Source: RECO01 sp050485385 (lineage in GTDB: Bacteria; Pseudomonadota; Alphaproteobacteria; Geminicoccales; Geminicoccaceae). Taken from it: a stretch of DNA of 34,586 nt. Of the stretch, positions 1 through 7,617 are shown piece by piece. The notes below the pieces were generated by a model. The model searched no databases, was not told the DNA's origin, and was given only the letters and a program-made list of their open reading frames with translations. Where the stretch lies: the NCBI GenBank assembly GCA_050485385.1, contig JBJHBG010000048.1:1-34586 (forward strand), in the 5' to 3' direction. How positions within the stretch are numbered: position 1 is the first letter of the stretch; the number at the start of each line of letters is the position of its first letter. The position numbers and the translations under genes are program-made.

Positions 1-750
1 CGCATCGCCGTCGGCGGCATCGCCGCCGAACTGGCCTGGCCGGAGACGATCCGCACCTCGCCGAGCCGTGCCGGGCGCGGGGGGCTGGGCGTCCTGTCGG
101 CCAACGAAGAGGCGAAGCGCACGACGACGACGGGCGAGGACGAGACCAAGGAGGGCGGCGGCATGCCGCCCCCGGTCTATCCGCCGAACGGGCCGCGCGA
201 CGAGAAGTCCCGGCTCGTGCCGATCCTGGTCGGACTTGCGCTGCTCGCCGCCATCGGCGGTGGTGCCTTTTGGTATCTGAGCCAGGAGGAGGACGCGGTG
301 GCGGTGGTGCAGCCCGAGCCGCTGACGACGCCGGGTCCGTTGCCGACGCCCGCACCGATCACGACGCCGGCACCCGCCCCGGTCGCCGGCTGCGATACCG
401 ACAGCCTGACGGCGGCCCGTGCCCTGCCGCCGGCCGAAGGCTTCGCCCAGGTCCGCGCCTGCGGCACCGAGGGCGATCCCGAACTGCGGTTCCAGGTGAT
501 CGAAGCGGCGGCGGACGCCGGGCTGGCCGAGGCGGTGGCGATGATCGGCCGCTGGTACGACCCGGCCGAGGCGGAGGCCGTCGGCTCCGGCTTCACCAGC
601 CGCGATACCGCCCAGGCGGCCCGCCACTATCACGAGGCCGCCAACGCGGGCTATGCGCCGGCCAACGAGCTTCTGCAAGCCGCCTGCGCCGGCCTCGATC
701 CGACCTTGGACCCGACCCACGAGATCGCTCGAGACCTGTACTGCAACTGA
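1..750 (+). CDS. C-terminal part of a single-pass membrane protein with Sel1-like C-terminus (possible PpkA-type kinase tail), 5' truncated
   Basis: The frame is open from base 1, so the real start lies upstream; the first internal ATG at 163 is probably not the start. The visible 249 residues are a charged cytoplasmic stretch, one membrane segment (hydrophobic run LVPILVGLALLAAIGGG, bases about 217-267), a Pro/Thr-rich linker (PTPAPITTPAPAP) and a periplasmic part. The last 80 residues read like a Sel1/TPR repeat (AVAMIGRWYDP ... AARHYHEAANAGYAPA). A vWA gene and tagTSRQ follow. In known T6SS threonine-phosphorylation loci the gene before these encodes the transmembrane kinase PpkA, so this may be the tail of that kinase. 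No kinase motif falls inside the window, so the kinase role is inference. The gap to the next gene is 27 bp, which suggests one operon. Confidence 0.6.
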   Translation, partial: RIAVGGIAAELAWPETIRTSPSRAGRGGLGVLSANEEAKRTTTTGEDETKEGGGMPPPVYPPNGPRDEKSRLVPILVGLALLAAIGGGAFWYLSQEEDAVAVVQPEPLTTPGPLPTPAPITTPAPAPVAGCDTDSLTAARALPPAEGFAQVRACGTEGDPELRFQVIEAAADAGLAEAVAMIGRWYDPAEAEAVGSGFTSRDTAQAARHYHEAANAGYAPANELLQAACAGLDPTLDPTHEIARDLYCN

Positions 751-777
751 GAGGACATCCGGAAAGGGAGCACCGCC

Positions 778-2694
778 ATGCCCTTCCTGCGCAGCTTCAT
801 CCTGGCGGCCTTCGTCGTGTTCGGTGGTCTCGCACCGCCGTCGGCGTTTGCCGAGGACCGCCGCCCGCTCCTGGTCGAGGACCGCCAGACCGTCTACCAG
901 CGGGTGCTGACCCGGCCGGCCGCCACCCTGCACGCCGAGCCGGACGGCGGCGTCGTCGAGACGTTCTCGCCGTTCGAGCCGCTCTACGTCTACGATCGCG
1001 GCGCCGAGTGGCTGGAGGTCGGCCGCTCGATGTTCCGCGGCCCGGACGGCTGGGTGCGGACCGAGGCCGTGGTGCCGTGGCGACAGAACATCGTGGCCGC
1101 CTTCACCAATCCCGCCGGCCGTGAGCGCAACCTGTTCTTCGACGAGCGCGAGCAACTGCAGTTCGTGCTCAACCACGAAGCCAGTGTCGAAACCGCGGAG
1201 CGTTACCGAACGGCGTCGATCGACGGTGCGCCCATCCCCGAAAGCGGCGTGCTGGCGGTCGAACCGGGCGAGTTCGTCGACATCAGGAACCGCTTCTACC
1301 TCCTGCCGATCCTCGACTTCGTCGAGGACTTCCACCCGATGACCTTCGACCCGTTCTTGATGCTGAAGGTTGCCTCGCTACCGCTCGACGACGAGCCGGT
1401 GCTCGGCGACCCGACGCCCGACACCATGGCCGACTTCGACGCCGCCGTGGTCTTCGTCATCGACACCACGATGTCGATGGACCCGTTCATCGACGAGACG
1501 CTGGACCAGATGCGCGATGCGGTGAACCGCATCGGCGACACCGACATCGGGGAGCGCGTGCATTTCGGATTGTGGGGCTTCCGCGACAGCGCCGAGGCGG
1601 CCCCCGGCCTGGACTACCGCACCCGCGAGTACCTGCCGCTCGCCCGCCGCGACGGCTTCGATGCCATCATCGAAGCGCTCGACGGCATGGAGGCGACCCG
1701 AACCAACAGCCCCGGCTTTCCCGAGGACAGCATCGCCGGCGTCGAGGATGCCATCGAGAAGACCAACTGGGCACCGGACGGCCGCGCCTTCGGCGGGCGC
1801 TACGTGGTGCTGGTGACGGATGCCAGCCCGAAGGCACCGGGCGACCCCAACGCCCGCTCCGACCTCGATCCGCGGTCCTTGCAGGAGCGGGCGCGCGAGT
1901 TGGGCATTGCCATCATGACGCTGCACCTGAAGACCCCGTCCGGCGCCGCCAATCACGGCGCCGCAGAGAACGCCTACCGCACCCTGTCGCGGTTCGACGA
2001 CGCCACCTTCTACTACCCGATCGAGGGCGGCGAGCGCGAGGCCTTCGGGCGGCAGGTGCGCGCCTTCGTGGACGGCTTCAGCAACCACGTCCGCGAGGCG
2101 ATGGGCGAGGCGCCCGAGCCCACCGGCGTCGAGGACCCCAACCTCGACCGACTGGGACTGGCCATGCGGCTCGCCTATCTCGGCGAGCGCACCGGTGCCG
2201 GGGCACCGCCGGTGTTCGAAAGCTGGGTGTCGGACAAGGCGCTCGAGGACGGCCGCGTCAACGCCCTGCAGCCGCGTCTGCTGATCACCAAGAACGAACT
2301 CTCCACCCTCAGGACGGTGGTCCATACCGTGCTCGACCTCGCCGAACGCGGCCAAGGCGGGCGCGATCAGGTGAGCTTCTTCAATCAGATCAAGGAGGCG
2401 ATGGTCCGGATGTCGCAGAACCCGGACACGCTCGTCCATACCGACTTCGACACACTCGGCGGCGCCTTCGGCGAGGTGCTGGCCGATCTGCCCTACCAGT
2501 CGGAGATCATGGAGATCACCGAATCGCGCTGGATGAACTCGAGCACGCTGCAACGCGAGGTGCTCGACCGGCTGCGCGGCCGTCTCCTGCTCTACGAGCG
2601 CTGGCACGACGACCCCGCCAACTGGACGGCACTCGCCGAGAACGCACCGGACGGCGAGCACGTCTTCGCCATGCCGTTCTCCGCACTGCCCTGA
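778..2694 (+). CDS. Secreted von Willebrand factor A protein (PpkA periplasmic-domain-like)
   Basis: A 638-residue protein with a clear Sec signal peptide (hydrophobic FILAAFVVFGGLAPPSAFA, cleavage near residue 25). Residues 45-100 look like a bacterial SH3-type domain (TLHAEPDGGVVE ... GPDGWVRTEAVV). A vWA domain spans about 222-435, with the metal-ion-dependent adhesion site D229-T-T-M-S233, a central HFGLWGFRDS strand and VVLVTDASP carrying a further metal-site Asp. The C-terminal 200 residues are mostly helical and unassigned. In Pseudomonas PpkA, as I recall, the vWA part is fused to the kinase behind the membrane helix; here it is a separate secreted protein. The ATG at 778 follows GGAAAGGGAG-like purines. 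It probably senses or relays a periplasmic signal to the upstream membrane protein, together with TagQRST. That role is inferred from context. Confidence 0.75.
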   Translation: MPFLRSFILAAFVVFGGLAPPSAFAEDRRPLLVEDRQTVYQRVLTRPAATLHAEPDGGVVETFSPFEPLYVYDRGAEWLEVGRSMFRGPDGWVRTEAVVPWRQNIVAAFTNPAGRERNLFFDEREQLQFVLNHEASVETAERYRTASIDGAPIPESGVLAVEPGEFVDIRNRFYLLPILDFVEDFHPMTFDPFLMLKVASLPLDDEPVLGDPTPDTMADFDAAVVFVIDTTMSMDPFIDETLDQMRDAVNRIGDTDIGERVHFGLWGFRDSAEAAPGLDYRTREYLPLARRDGFDAIIEALDGMEATRTNSPGFPEDSIAGVEDAIEKTNWAPDGRAFGGRYVVLVTDASPKAPGDPNARSDLDPRSLQERARELGIAIMTLHLKTPSGAANHGAAENAYRTLSRFDDATFYYPIEGGEREAFGRQVRAFVDGFSNHVREAMGEAPEPTGVEDPNLDRLGLAMRLAYLGERTGAGAPPVFESWVSDKALEDGRVNALQPRLLITKNELSTLRTVVHTVLDLAERGQGGRDQVSFFNQIKEAMVRMSQNPDTLVHTDFDTLGGAFGEVLADLPYQSEIMEITESRWMNSSTLQREVLDRLRGRLLLYERWHDDPANWTALAENAPDGEHVFAMPFSALP

Positions 2695-2701
2695 GCCGGC
2701 C

Positions 2702-3418
2702 ATGCGGCTCGTCGTCGAACGCCTGGAGAAGACGCTGAGCGACGGGGCGCGCCGCTTCACCCTGGCCGTGCCGCACTTCGCCGTGGCCAGCGGCGAGACC
2801 GTGGCCCTGATCGGGCCTTCCGGATCGGGCAAGACCACGTTCCTGGAGGTGCTGGGCCTGGTCGGCGCGCCCGGCGAGGTCGGCACCTTCCGGCTGGAGA
2901 ACGCGAGCGAGCACGTCGACCTCGCCGCCTTGTGGTCGGCCCGCGATCGTGGCGCGCTCGCCCGACTGCGGGCGCGGCGCTTCGGCTTCGTGTTGCAGAC
3001 CGGCGGCCTGTTCGGCTTTCTCGACGCGCAGGCCAACGCGGGCCTGTCGCCGCACCTGCTCGACGCGCCGGCGGCCGAGCGGGTGGCCACGCTCATGGCC
3101 CGGCTGGGCCTGGAGGACGTGGCTGCGCTGCGGCCGGCCAAGCTCTCCATCGGCCAGCGGCAACGGGTGGCCATCGTCCGGGCCTTGGCACACCGCCCGG
3201 CCTTCGTCATCGCCGACGAACCCACCTCGGCGCTCGATCCGGCCAGCGCCGACGTCGTCCTCGCCCTGCTCCTGGAGCTGGCGGCCGAGCAGGCCACGGC
3301 CGTCATCCTCTCCTCGCACAACCTCGACCTGGTCGACCGCCACGGCCTGAGGCGGGCGACCATCGCGCGGCGTCCGGCCGAGGCGGGCCACTACGTCGCG
3401 GCGTTGGAGGCGGCATGA
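2702..3418 (+). CDS. tagT: ABC transporter ATP-binding protein, TagT-like
   Basis: A 238-residue LolD/MacB-type ATPase. Walker A is GPSGSGKTT at residues 38-46, the signature is LSIGQRQRVAIVRAL, and Walker B with the catalytic Glu is AFVIADEPTSALD. The switch His lies in SSHNLDL. It is a single-domain ATPase for an FtsX/MacB-fold permease and overlaps that gene (tagS) by 4 bp (ATGA). In the T6SS threonine-phosphorylation pathway TagT and TagS form an inner-membrane complex with ATPase activity that acts upstream of the kinase. The TagT name rests on the order ATPase-permease-FGE protein-glycine-zipper lipoprotein next to a vWA protein. The sequence alone would only say lipoprotein-export-type ATPase. 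Confidence 0.85.
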   Translation: MRLVVERLEKTLSDGARRFTLAVPHFAVASGETVALIGPSGSGKTTFLEVLGLVGAPGEVGTFRLENASEHVDLAALWSARDRGALARLRARRFGFVLQTGGLFGFLDAQANAGLSPHLLDAPAAERVATLMARLGLEDVAALRPAKLSIGQRQRVAIVRALAHRPAFVIADEPTSALDPASADVVLALLLELAAEQATAVILSSHNLDLVDRHGLRRATIARRPAEAGHYVAALEAA

Positions 3419-4617
3419 AGCTGGTCCGCCTCGCGCTGGCCGACCTCTTCCACGAGCGGGTGCATCTCGCCTGCTCGGTGGCGATGATCATGGGCGTGGT
3501 GGTGCCGCTCGCCATCCTGTTGGGGGTCAAGACCGGCGTGTTCGCAGCGCTGATGGACGACCTCCGGGCCGACCGCGAGATCCTGCGCATCACCATCCCG
3601 GGCGACCACCGCTTCTCGCTCGACGACGCGGCCGAGGTGCGGAGCTGGGCGGAGACGGGCTTCGTCGTGGTCAACACGCGGGCCATCGCCCGCCGCCTCA
3701 ACGTCAAGCGCAGCGACGGCGACCGCATCCGCGGCATCGGCCTCGTGCCGACCGGCCCGGGCGACCCGGTGCTGCCATCGGGTACCGTGCTGACGGGCAT
3801 GCAGGTGGCGGCATCGGCGAGCCTCGCGGCGCAGCTCGACCTCGCCCCCGGCGACCGGCTGGTGACCGCCATCGGCCGGGGCGAACCCGTGCGCGACCGG
3901 CTCGCGGTGACGCTCGAGGTGGCGACGGTGCTGCCGCGCGCGGCCCTCGACGGCGAGACGGTGCTGATGGACCCGGCGACCATGGACCTCTTCGAGGCCT
4001 ATTACGACGGCTACGCCCTGCCTGGCTGGGGGCTGGAGGCGGGCCGCCCCCTGGCCGAGCGGACCGTCGAGTACGAATCGCTGCGGATCTACGCCCGCGA
4101 TCTCGTCGACGTGGCGCCGCTGGAGGCCCGCCTGCGGGCGCGGTTCGACATCAACGCCAACTCCCGCGCAGCGCAGGTGGCGGGCGTGCTCAGCCTCGGC
4201 CGCAACCTCGACGTCGCGCTGTCCCTGGTGGCGCTGGCGGCGCTGGGCGGCCTCTTCGCAGCCCTCGTCTCCAGTTTCTGGGCGGTGGTGCAGCGCAAGC
4301 GTCTGATGCTCGCCACGCTCGGTCTGGTCGGCGTACCGCCGCTCGGACTGGCGCTGGTCCCGGTGGTGCAGGCGGCAGCGACAGCGTTTGCCGGCGCCGT
4401 GGCCTCGCTCCTCCTGCTCGGCGTCTTCGCCGTGATCGCCGATGCCCTCTTCGCCGGTGCCCTGCCCGCCGGCGCTTCGGTCATCCGGCTGCAACCGACG
4501 ACGCTACTGGCGATCACCCTCGGCGTGGTGTTGCTGGCCGTGACTGCCGCGTTCCTCGCGGCGCGGGCCGCGGCCCGGCTCGATCCGGCCATCGTTATCC
4601 GGGAGGCCCAGACGTGA
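3415..4617 (+). CDS. tagS: ABC transporter permease, FtsX/MacB fold, TagS-like
   Basis: A 400-residue permease. The ATG at 3415 overlaps the tagT stop; the open frame runs farther upstream but only as a shadow of tagT. The N-terminal membrane helix (SVAMIMGVVVPLAILLGV) is followed by a periplasmic domain of about 230 residues. Three C-terminal helices follow: VALAALGGLFAALVSSFW, then VPVVQAAATAFAGAVASLLL, then LLAITLGVVLLAVTAAFLA. This 1+3 topology is typical of FtsX/LolCE/MacB permeases, which couple cytosolic ATP hydrolysis to movements in the periplasm rather than to classic import. It is the likely membrane partner of the TagT ATPase. The stop overlaps the GTG start of tagR by 4 bp, so the three genes are translationally coupled. 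Confidence 0.82.
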   Translation: MKLVRLALADLFHERVHLACSVAMIMGVVVPLAILLGVKTGVFAALMDDLRADREILRITIPGDHRFSLDDAAEVRSWAETGFVVVNTRAIARRLNVKRSDGDRIRGIGLVPTGPGDPVLPSGTVLTGMQVAASASLAAQLDLAPGDRLVTAIGRGEPVRDRLAVTLEVATVLPRAALDGETVLMDPATMDLFEAYYDGYALPGWGLEAGRPLAERTVEYESLRIYARDLVDVAPLEARLRARFDINANSRAAQVAGVLSLGRNLDVALSLVALAALGGLFAALVSSFWAVVQRKRLMLATLGLVGVPPLGLALVPVVQAAATAFAGAVASLLLLGVFAVIADALFAGALPAGASVIRLQPTTLLAITLGVVLLAVTAAFLAARAAARLDPAIVIREAQT

Positions 4618-6179
4618 GACACCTGCTCGCCGCGCTCCTGCTGCTGGGTGCTCCGCCGGTTGCCGCCCAGGACGTGTCGTGGGACGCGCAGTTCTACGAT
4701 CCGGCGGGCGACGCCGACCTCGTCCTGCCGATGCCTTGCGGCGGGGCGATGGCGTTTCAGCGGGTGGTGACGCCGGTGGCGCCCGACGACCCCTTGGCCG
4801 ACCACGGCGTGCGTCTCGGCGCCGGCCAGCCCGAGACCGGCTATGTCGACTATCTGCGGCAGGAGCACCTGCGCGGCGGCTTCAGCGACGGCGCCAGCGG
4901 CGAGACCTGGTTCTACGTCGCCCGCTACGAGCTGACCCAGCTCCAGGCCCGCGCGCTGCGCGGCGACTGCGCGAGCCCGGACGTGCGCGGCACCCTGCCG
5001 GAGACGGGACTGAGTTGGTTCGACGCCGTCGACCTCGGCCGACGCTATACCGAATGGCTCAGGCGCGAGGCGGCAGAAGCCCTGCCCGCCGAGGACGGTA
5101 CCCCGGGCTTCGTGCGGCTGCCCACCGAAACCGAATGGGAATACGCGGCGCGCGGCGGTGCTCGGGTGTCACCCACCGAGTTCCGCGGCCGGGTCTACCC
5201 GATGCAGGGCGCGCTGCACGAACATGCCTGGCATCAAGGTGCCGAGAGCGCACGTGGCCAGTTCCGGCCGGTCGGGCGGCTGGCCCCCAATCCGCTCGGT
5301 CTCCACGACATCTACGGCAACGCCGAGGAGCTGATGCTGGAGCCCTTCCGGATCAACAATCTCGGCCGGCCCGGCGGACAGGTCGGCGGCATCGTGACCC
5401 GTGGCGGCTCGATCTACAGCGACCCGAGCGCGATCTACGCGGCGCAGCGCCAGGAGTGGCCGCCGTTCGACGCCGCCACCGGCGCGGCCCAGGCGCAGGA
5501 GAGCTTCGGCGCCCGGTTCGTCGTGGCGACGCACGTGACGGTGACGCTGGAGCGCATCAACCACATCCGCACCCGCTGGCTGGAGCGGAGTGCTGCCGAC
5601 CCCGAAGCGGTGGTCGATCCCATCGGCGAACTGGCCCGGCTGATCGACGCGGAGACCCAACCGGAACGGCAGGCGGCCCTGGAGGCCCTGCGTGGCGAGT
5701 TCCTGAGTGCCGAACGACTGCGCAACGAGGCCCGGCTGGAGACGCTGAAGGCGACGCTGTTCGGCGGCGCGGTCCTGATCGTGGCGCTGACCGACATCGA
5801 GGACCAGATCGCGCGCATCGAGGCCGCGCGCGACAACGTGGCGGAGTACGAGCGCGAGGCCATCGCCGCCGACGATGCCGACGACGCGGCGTTCTACGCC
5901 GAGCAATTGACGGTGATCGACCAGCGGCTGTTGGAGTTCGCCGAATCGCGCCGGCTGACCGCGCTGAGCTTCGAGCGGCTCCTGGTGTCGGCGGCGAGCC
6001 CAGACAACACCGCCACCCTCCGACGGCAGGCGCGCGACGTCCTGGACCTGGAGCTGGTCAGCCAGGAGCTGGGAACCATGCGCCCCTGGGTCCGCCGCTT
6101 CACCAGCGCCGCCGAATCCTACACGACCCGACCCGACACCCCCCTGGAGGCCATCATCGAGACCGTCGTCGATCGCTAG
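4614..6179 (+). CDS. tagR: Periplasmic FGE-sulfatase-fold protein, TagR-like, with long helical C-terminal extension
   Basis: A 521-residue protein with a GTG start overlapping tagS and a Sec signal peptide (LLAALLLLGAPPVAAQ). Residues about 30-305 carry the SUMF1/formylglycine-generating-enzyme fold: FYVARYELTQLQARAL, LSWFDAVDLGRRYTEWLR, LPTETEWEYAARGG, NPLGLHDIYGNAEELML and a TRGGS segment, ending at FGARFVV. From about 315 to 521 it is charged and helical, probably coiled coil, with one hydrophobic patch (ATLFGGAVLIVALTDI). TagR of Pseudomonas promotes PpkA kinase activity from the periplasm; this fold there is thought to be regulatory rather than an FGE enzyme. I recall canonical TagR as clearly shorter, so the tail is notable. 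The assignment rests on the domain plus gene order. Confidence 0.8.
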   Translation: MRHLLAALLLLGAPPVAAQDVSWDAQFYDPAGDADLVLPMPCGGAMAFQRVVTPVAPDDPLADHGVRLGAGQPETGYVDYLRQEHLRGGFSDGASGETWFYVARYELTQLQARALRGDCASPDVRGTLPETGLSWFDAVDLGRRYTEWLRREAAEALPAEDGTPGFVRLPTETEWEYAARGGARVSPTEFRGRVYPMQGALHEHAWHQGAESARGQFRPVGRLAPNPLGLHDIYGNAEELMLEPFRINNLGRPGGQVGGIVTRGGSIYSDPSAIYAAQRQEWPPFDAATGAAQAQESFGARFVVATHVTVTLERINHIRTRWLERSAADPEAVVDPIGELARLIDAETQPERQAALEALRGEFLSAERLRNEARLETLKATLFGGAVLIVALTDIEDQIARIEAARDNVAEYEREAIAADDADDAAFYAEQLTVIDQRLLEFAESRRLTALSFERLLVSAASPDNTATLRRQARDVLDLELVSQELGTMRPWVRRFTSAAESYTTRPDTPLEAIIETVVDR

Positions 6180-6216
6180 CGACCGAAGACGGCTTCAAAA
6201 GCGAAGGAGATTGGCC

Positions 6217-7014
6217 ATGCCGATGAACGTTCGTCGGGCCCGCACCCCGCTATCGGCGATCATGGCCGCTGGCCTGGCGCTCGCCGGTTGCGCCACCAAT
6301 CCGGACGGCACCACGTCCAACATCTTCAGCGACTTCGGCTCGGCCTTCGGCTCGTCGGACGAGGTCGCGCTGACGCCCGAGCAGCAGGCGCTGCGCGAGC
6401 AGGAGCGGGAGTACTCGCGGACGCGGCTGACCTCGGCCGCCGCCGGCGCCGGGATCGGCGCCCTGATCGGTGCGGCAATCGGTGCCGCAAGCGGCGGTGG
6501 GGCGCAGCGCGTCGCCACGGGAGCCGCCATCGGTGCCGGCGTCGGCGGCACCGCCGGCTATGTCGGCGGCACCTACCTTACCCGTGACCACGGCCGCTTC
6601 GTGGCCTCCAGGGACAGCCTTCAGGCCGACATCGACGCCGCGCGCGAGGACACCCAGCGCATGCAGCGCAACGTCCAGGTGGCCGAGGGTGCGCTGACCT
6701 CCCAGCGCGCCGAGATCGACCGGCTGAACGCCGACCTCCGCGCCGGCCGCGTCAGCGAGGACGAGGCGCGCCAGAAGGCCAACAACGCGGCCGCCGACGT
6801 CCGTGCCGTGCGCGCGCTCGCCGAGGAAAGCGAGCGCCGGGCGCAGAACCTCCAGCAGACCATCGCCGCCTACAATCAGGCCGGCGTCTCGACGGCGGAA
6901 CTGCGCGGCGAGGCGCAGCGCCAGCAGCAGCAGGCGAGGCGCTTGCGCGAGATCGAACGCAACATGATCAACGTCATCGACCGCACACCGGCCAACGTGC
7001 GTCCGGTGGTCTGA
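6217..7014 (+). CDS. tagQ: Outer-membrane lipoprotein with glycine zipper and coiled coil, TagQ-like
   Basis: A 265-residue protein. I chose the ATG at 6217 because GAAGGAGA at 6203-6210 is a well-spaced ribosome binding site; a TTG at 6211 is possible but too close. The signal peptide ends in the lipobox LAGC, and the residue after the Cys is Ala, not Asp, which fits outer-membrane sorting. A glycine-zipper segment follows (AGAGIGALIGAAIGAASGGG ... GAAIGAGVGGTAGYVGG). From about residue 130 on there is an Arg/Glu/Gln-rich coiled coil ending in LRREIERNM-like sequence. In T6SS threonine-phosphorylation loci TagQ is the outer-membrane lipoprotein that tethers TagR. Gene order and architecture both support that reading. 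Confidence 0.75.
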   Translation: MPMNVRRARTPLSAIMAAGLALAGCATNPDGTTSNIFSDFGSAFGSSDEVALTPEQQALREQEREYSRTRLTSAAAGAGIGALIGAAIGAASGGGAQRVATGAAIGAGVGGTAGYVGGTYLTRDHGRFVASRDSLQADIDAAREDTQRMQRNVQVAEGALTSQRAEIDRLNADLRAGRVSEDEARQKANNAAADVRAVRALAEESERRAQNLQQTIAAYNQAGVSTAELRGEAQRQQQQARRLREIERNMINVIDRTPANVRPVV

Positions 7015-7079
7015 GACGGGCGGCGGCCCGCACCGCCCCGCCGTCGACGCCACAGCGCCACCAACCGAGGACCACCGCC

Positions 7080-7589
7080 ATGCGTCTCGTCCCTCCCCTC
7101 TCGACCGTCGCCGCCCTGGCGCTCGTCGCCTGCGCGCAGGGAACGGCCGACCCTTGTGCCACCGCCAACGCGCCCATCTCCTTCGCCAACCTGCTGAGCG
7201 CCAGCGCCAGCGGCAGCTACGACCGCTGCCTCGACCTGATGCGCGAGGACCTCGCCATCGCCCGCCTGGAGGCCCGCCAGATGGAGAACCGGGCCGCCGC
7301 GCTGCGGGCGGAATCGCAGCGTCTCGACGGCGAGCGCGCGGCGGCGGCGCGGCGCCTCGCGGAACTCAACGAGCGCCACGCCCAAGCCGTGGCGGAGCTG
7401 GAGCGGACCAGCGCCGAGCGCGTGGTGCAGCAGCGCGAGCTGGAGGCGCTGCTGGCCGAAGAACGCCGGCTCCGCGCCGAGGTACAAGCCCTCAACGACG
7501 GTGGCAGCGGCGCCACGGCGTCGGAGGCCCAAGCGATCGAACAGCGGCAACAGCGCCTGCGAAGCCAGATCCAGACGATTCTCGGCTAG
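7080..7589 (+). CDS. Small coiled-coil lipoprotein following tagQ
   Basis: A 169-residue protein with a signal peptide and lipobox LVAC (Cys near residue 18). A short Cys-containing segment follows (DPCATANAPIS, YDRCLDLM), whose two cysteines could form a disulphide. Residues about 60-168 are a continuous heptad-like coiled coil rich in Ala, Arg, Glu and Gln. It lies 65 bp after tagQ in the same direction and shares the lipoprotein-plus-coiled-coil plan, so it may be an accessory of the TagQ/TagR envelope complex. I do not recognise a named family. It ends 28 bp before a convergent gene. Confidence 0.7.
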   Translation: MRLVPPLSTVAALALVACAQGTADPCATANAPISFANLLSASASGSYDRCLDLMREDLAIARLEARQMENRAAALRAESQRLDGERAAAARRLAELNERHAQAVAELERTSAERVVQQRELEALLAEERRLRAEVQALNDGGSGATASEAQAIEQRQQRLRSQIQTILG

Positions 7590-7617
7590 GGCGCGCTCCG
7601 CGGTGACGGGCCGGCGC

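Noticed and set aside
1378..3363. Long minus-strand open frame (661 aa) antisense to the vWA and tagT genes
   Set aside because: It has no recognisable domain, is Arg/Ala/Gly-rich and mirrors the codon pattern of two well-supported plus-strand genes. This is a common GC-rich shadow.
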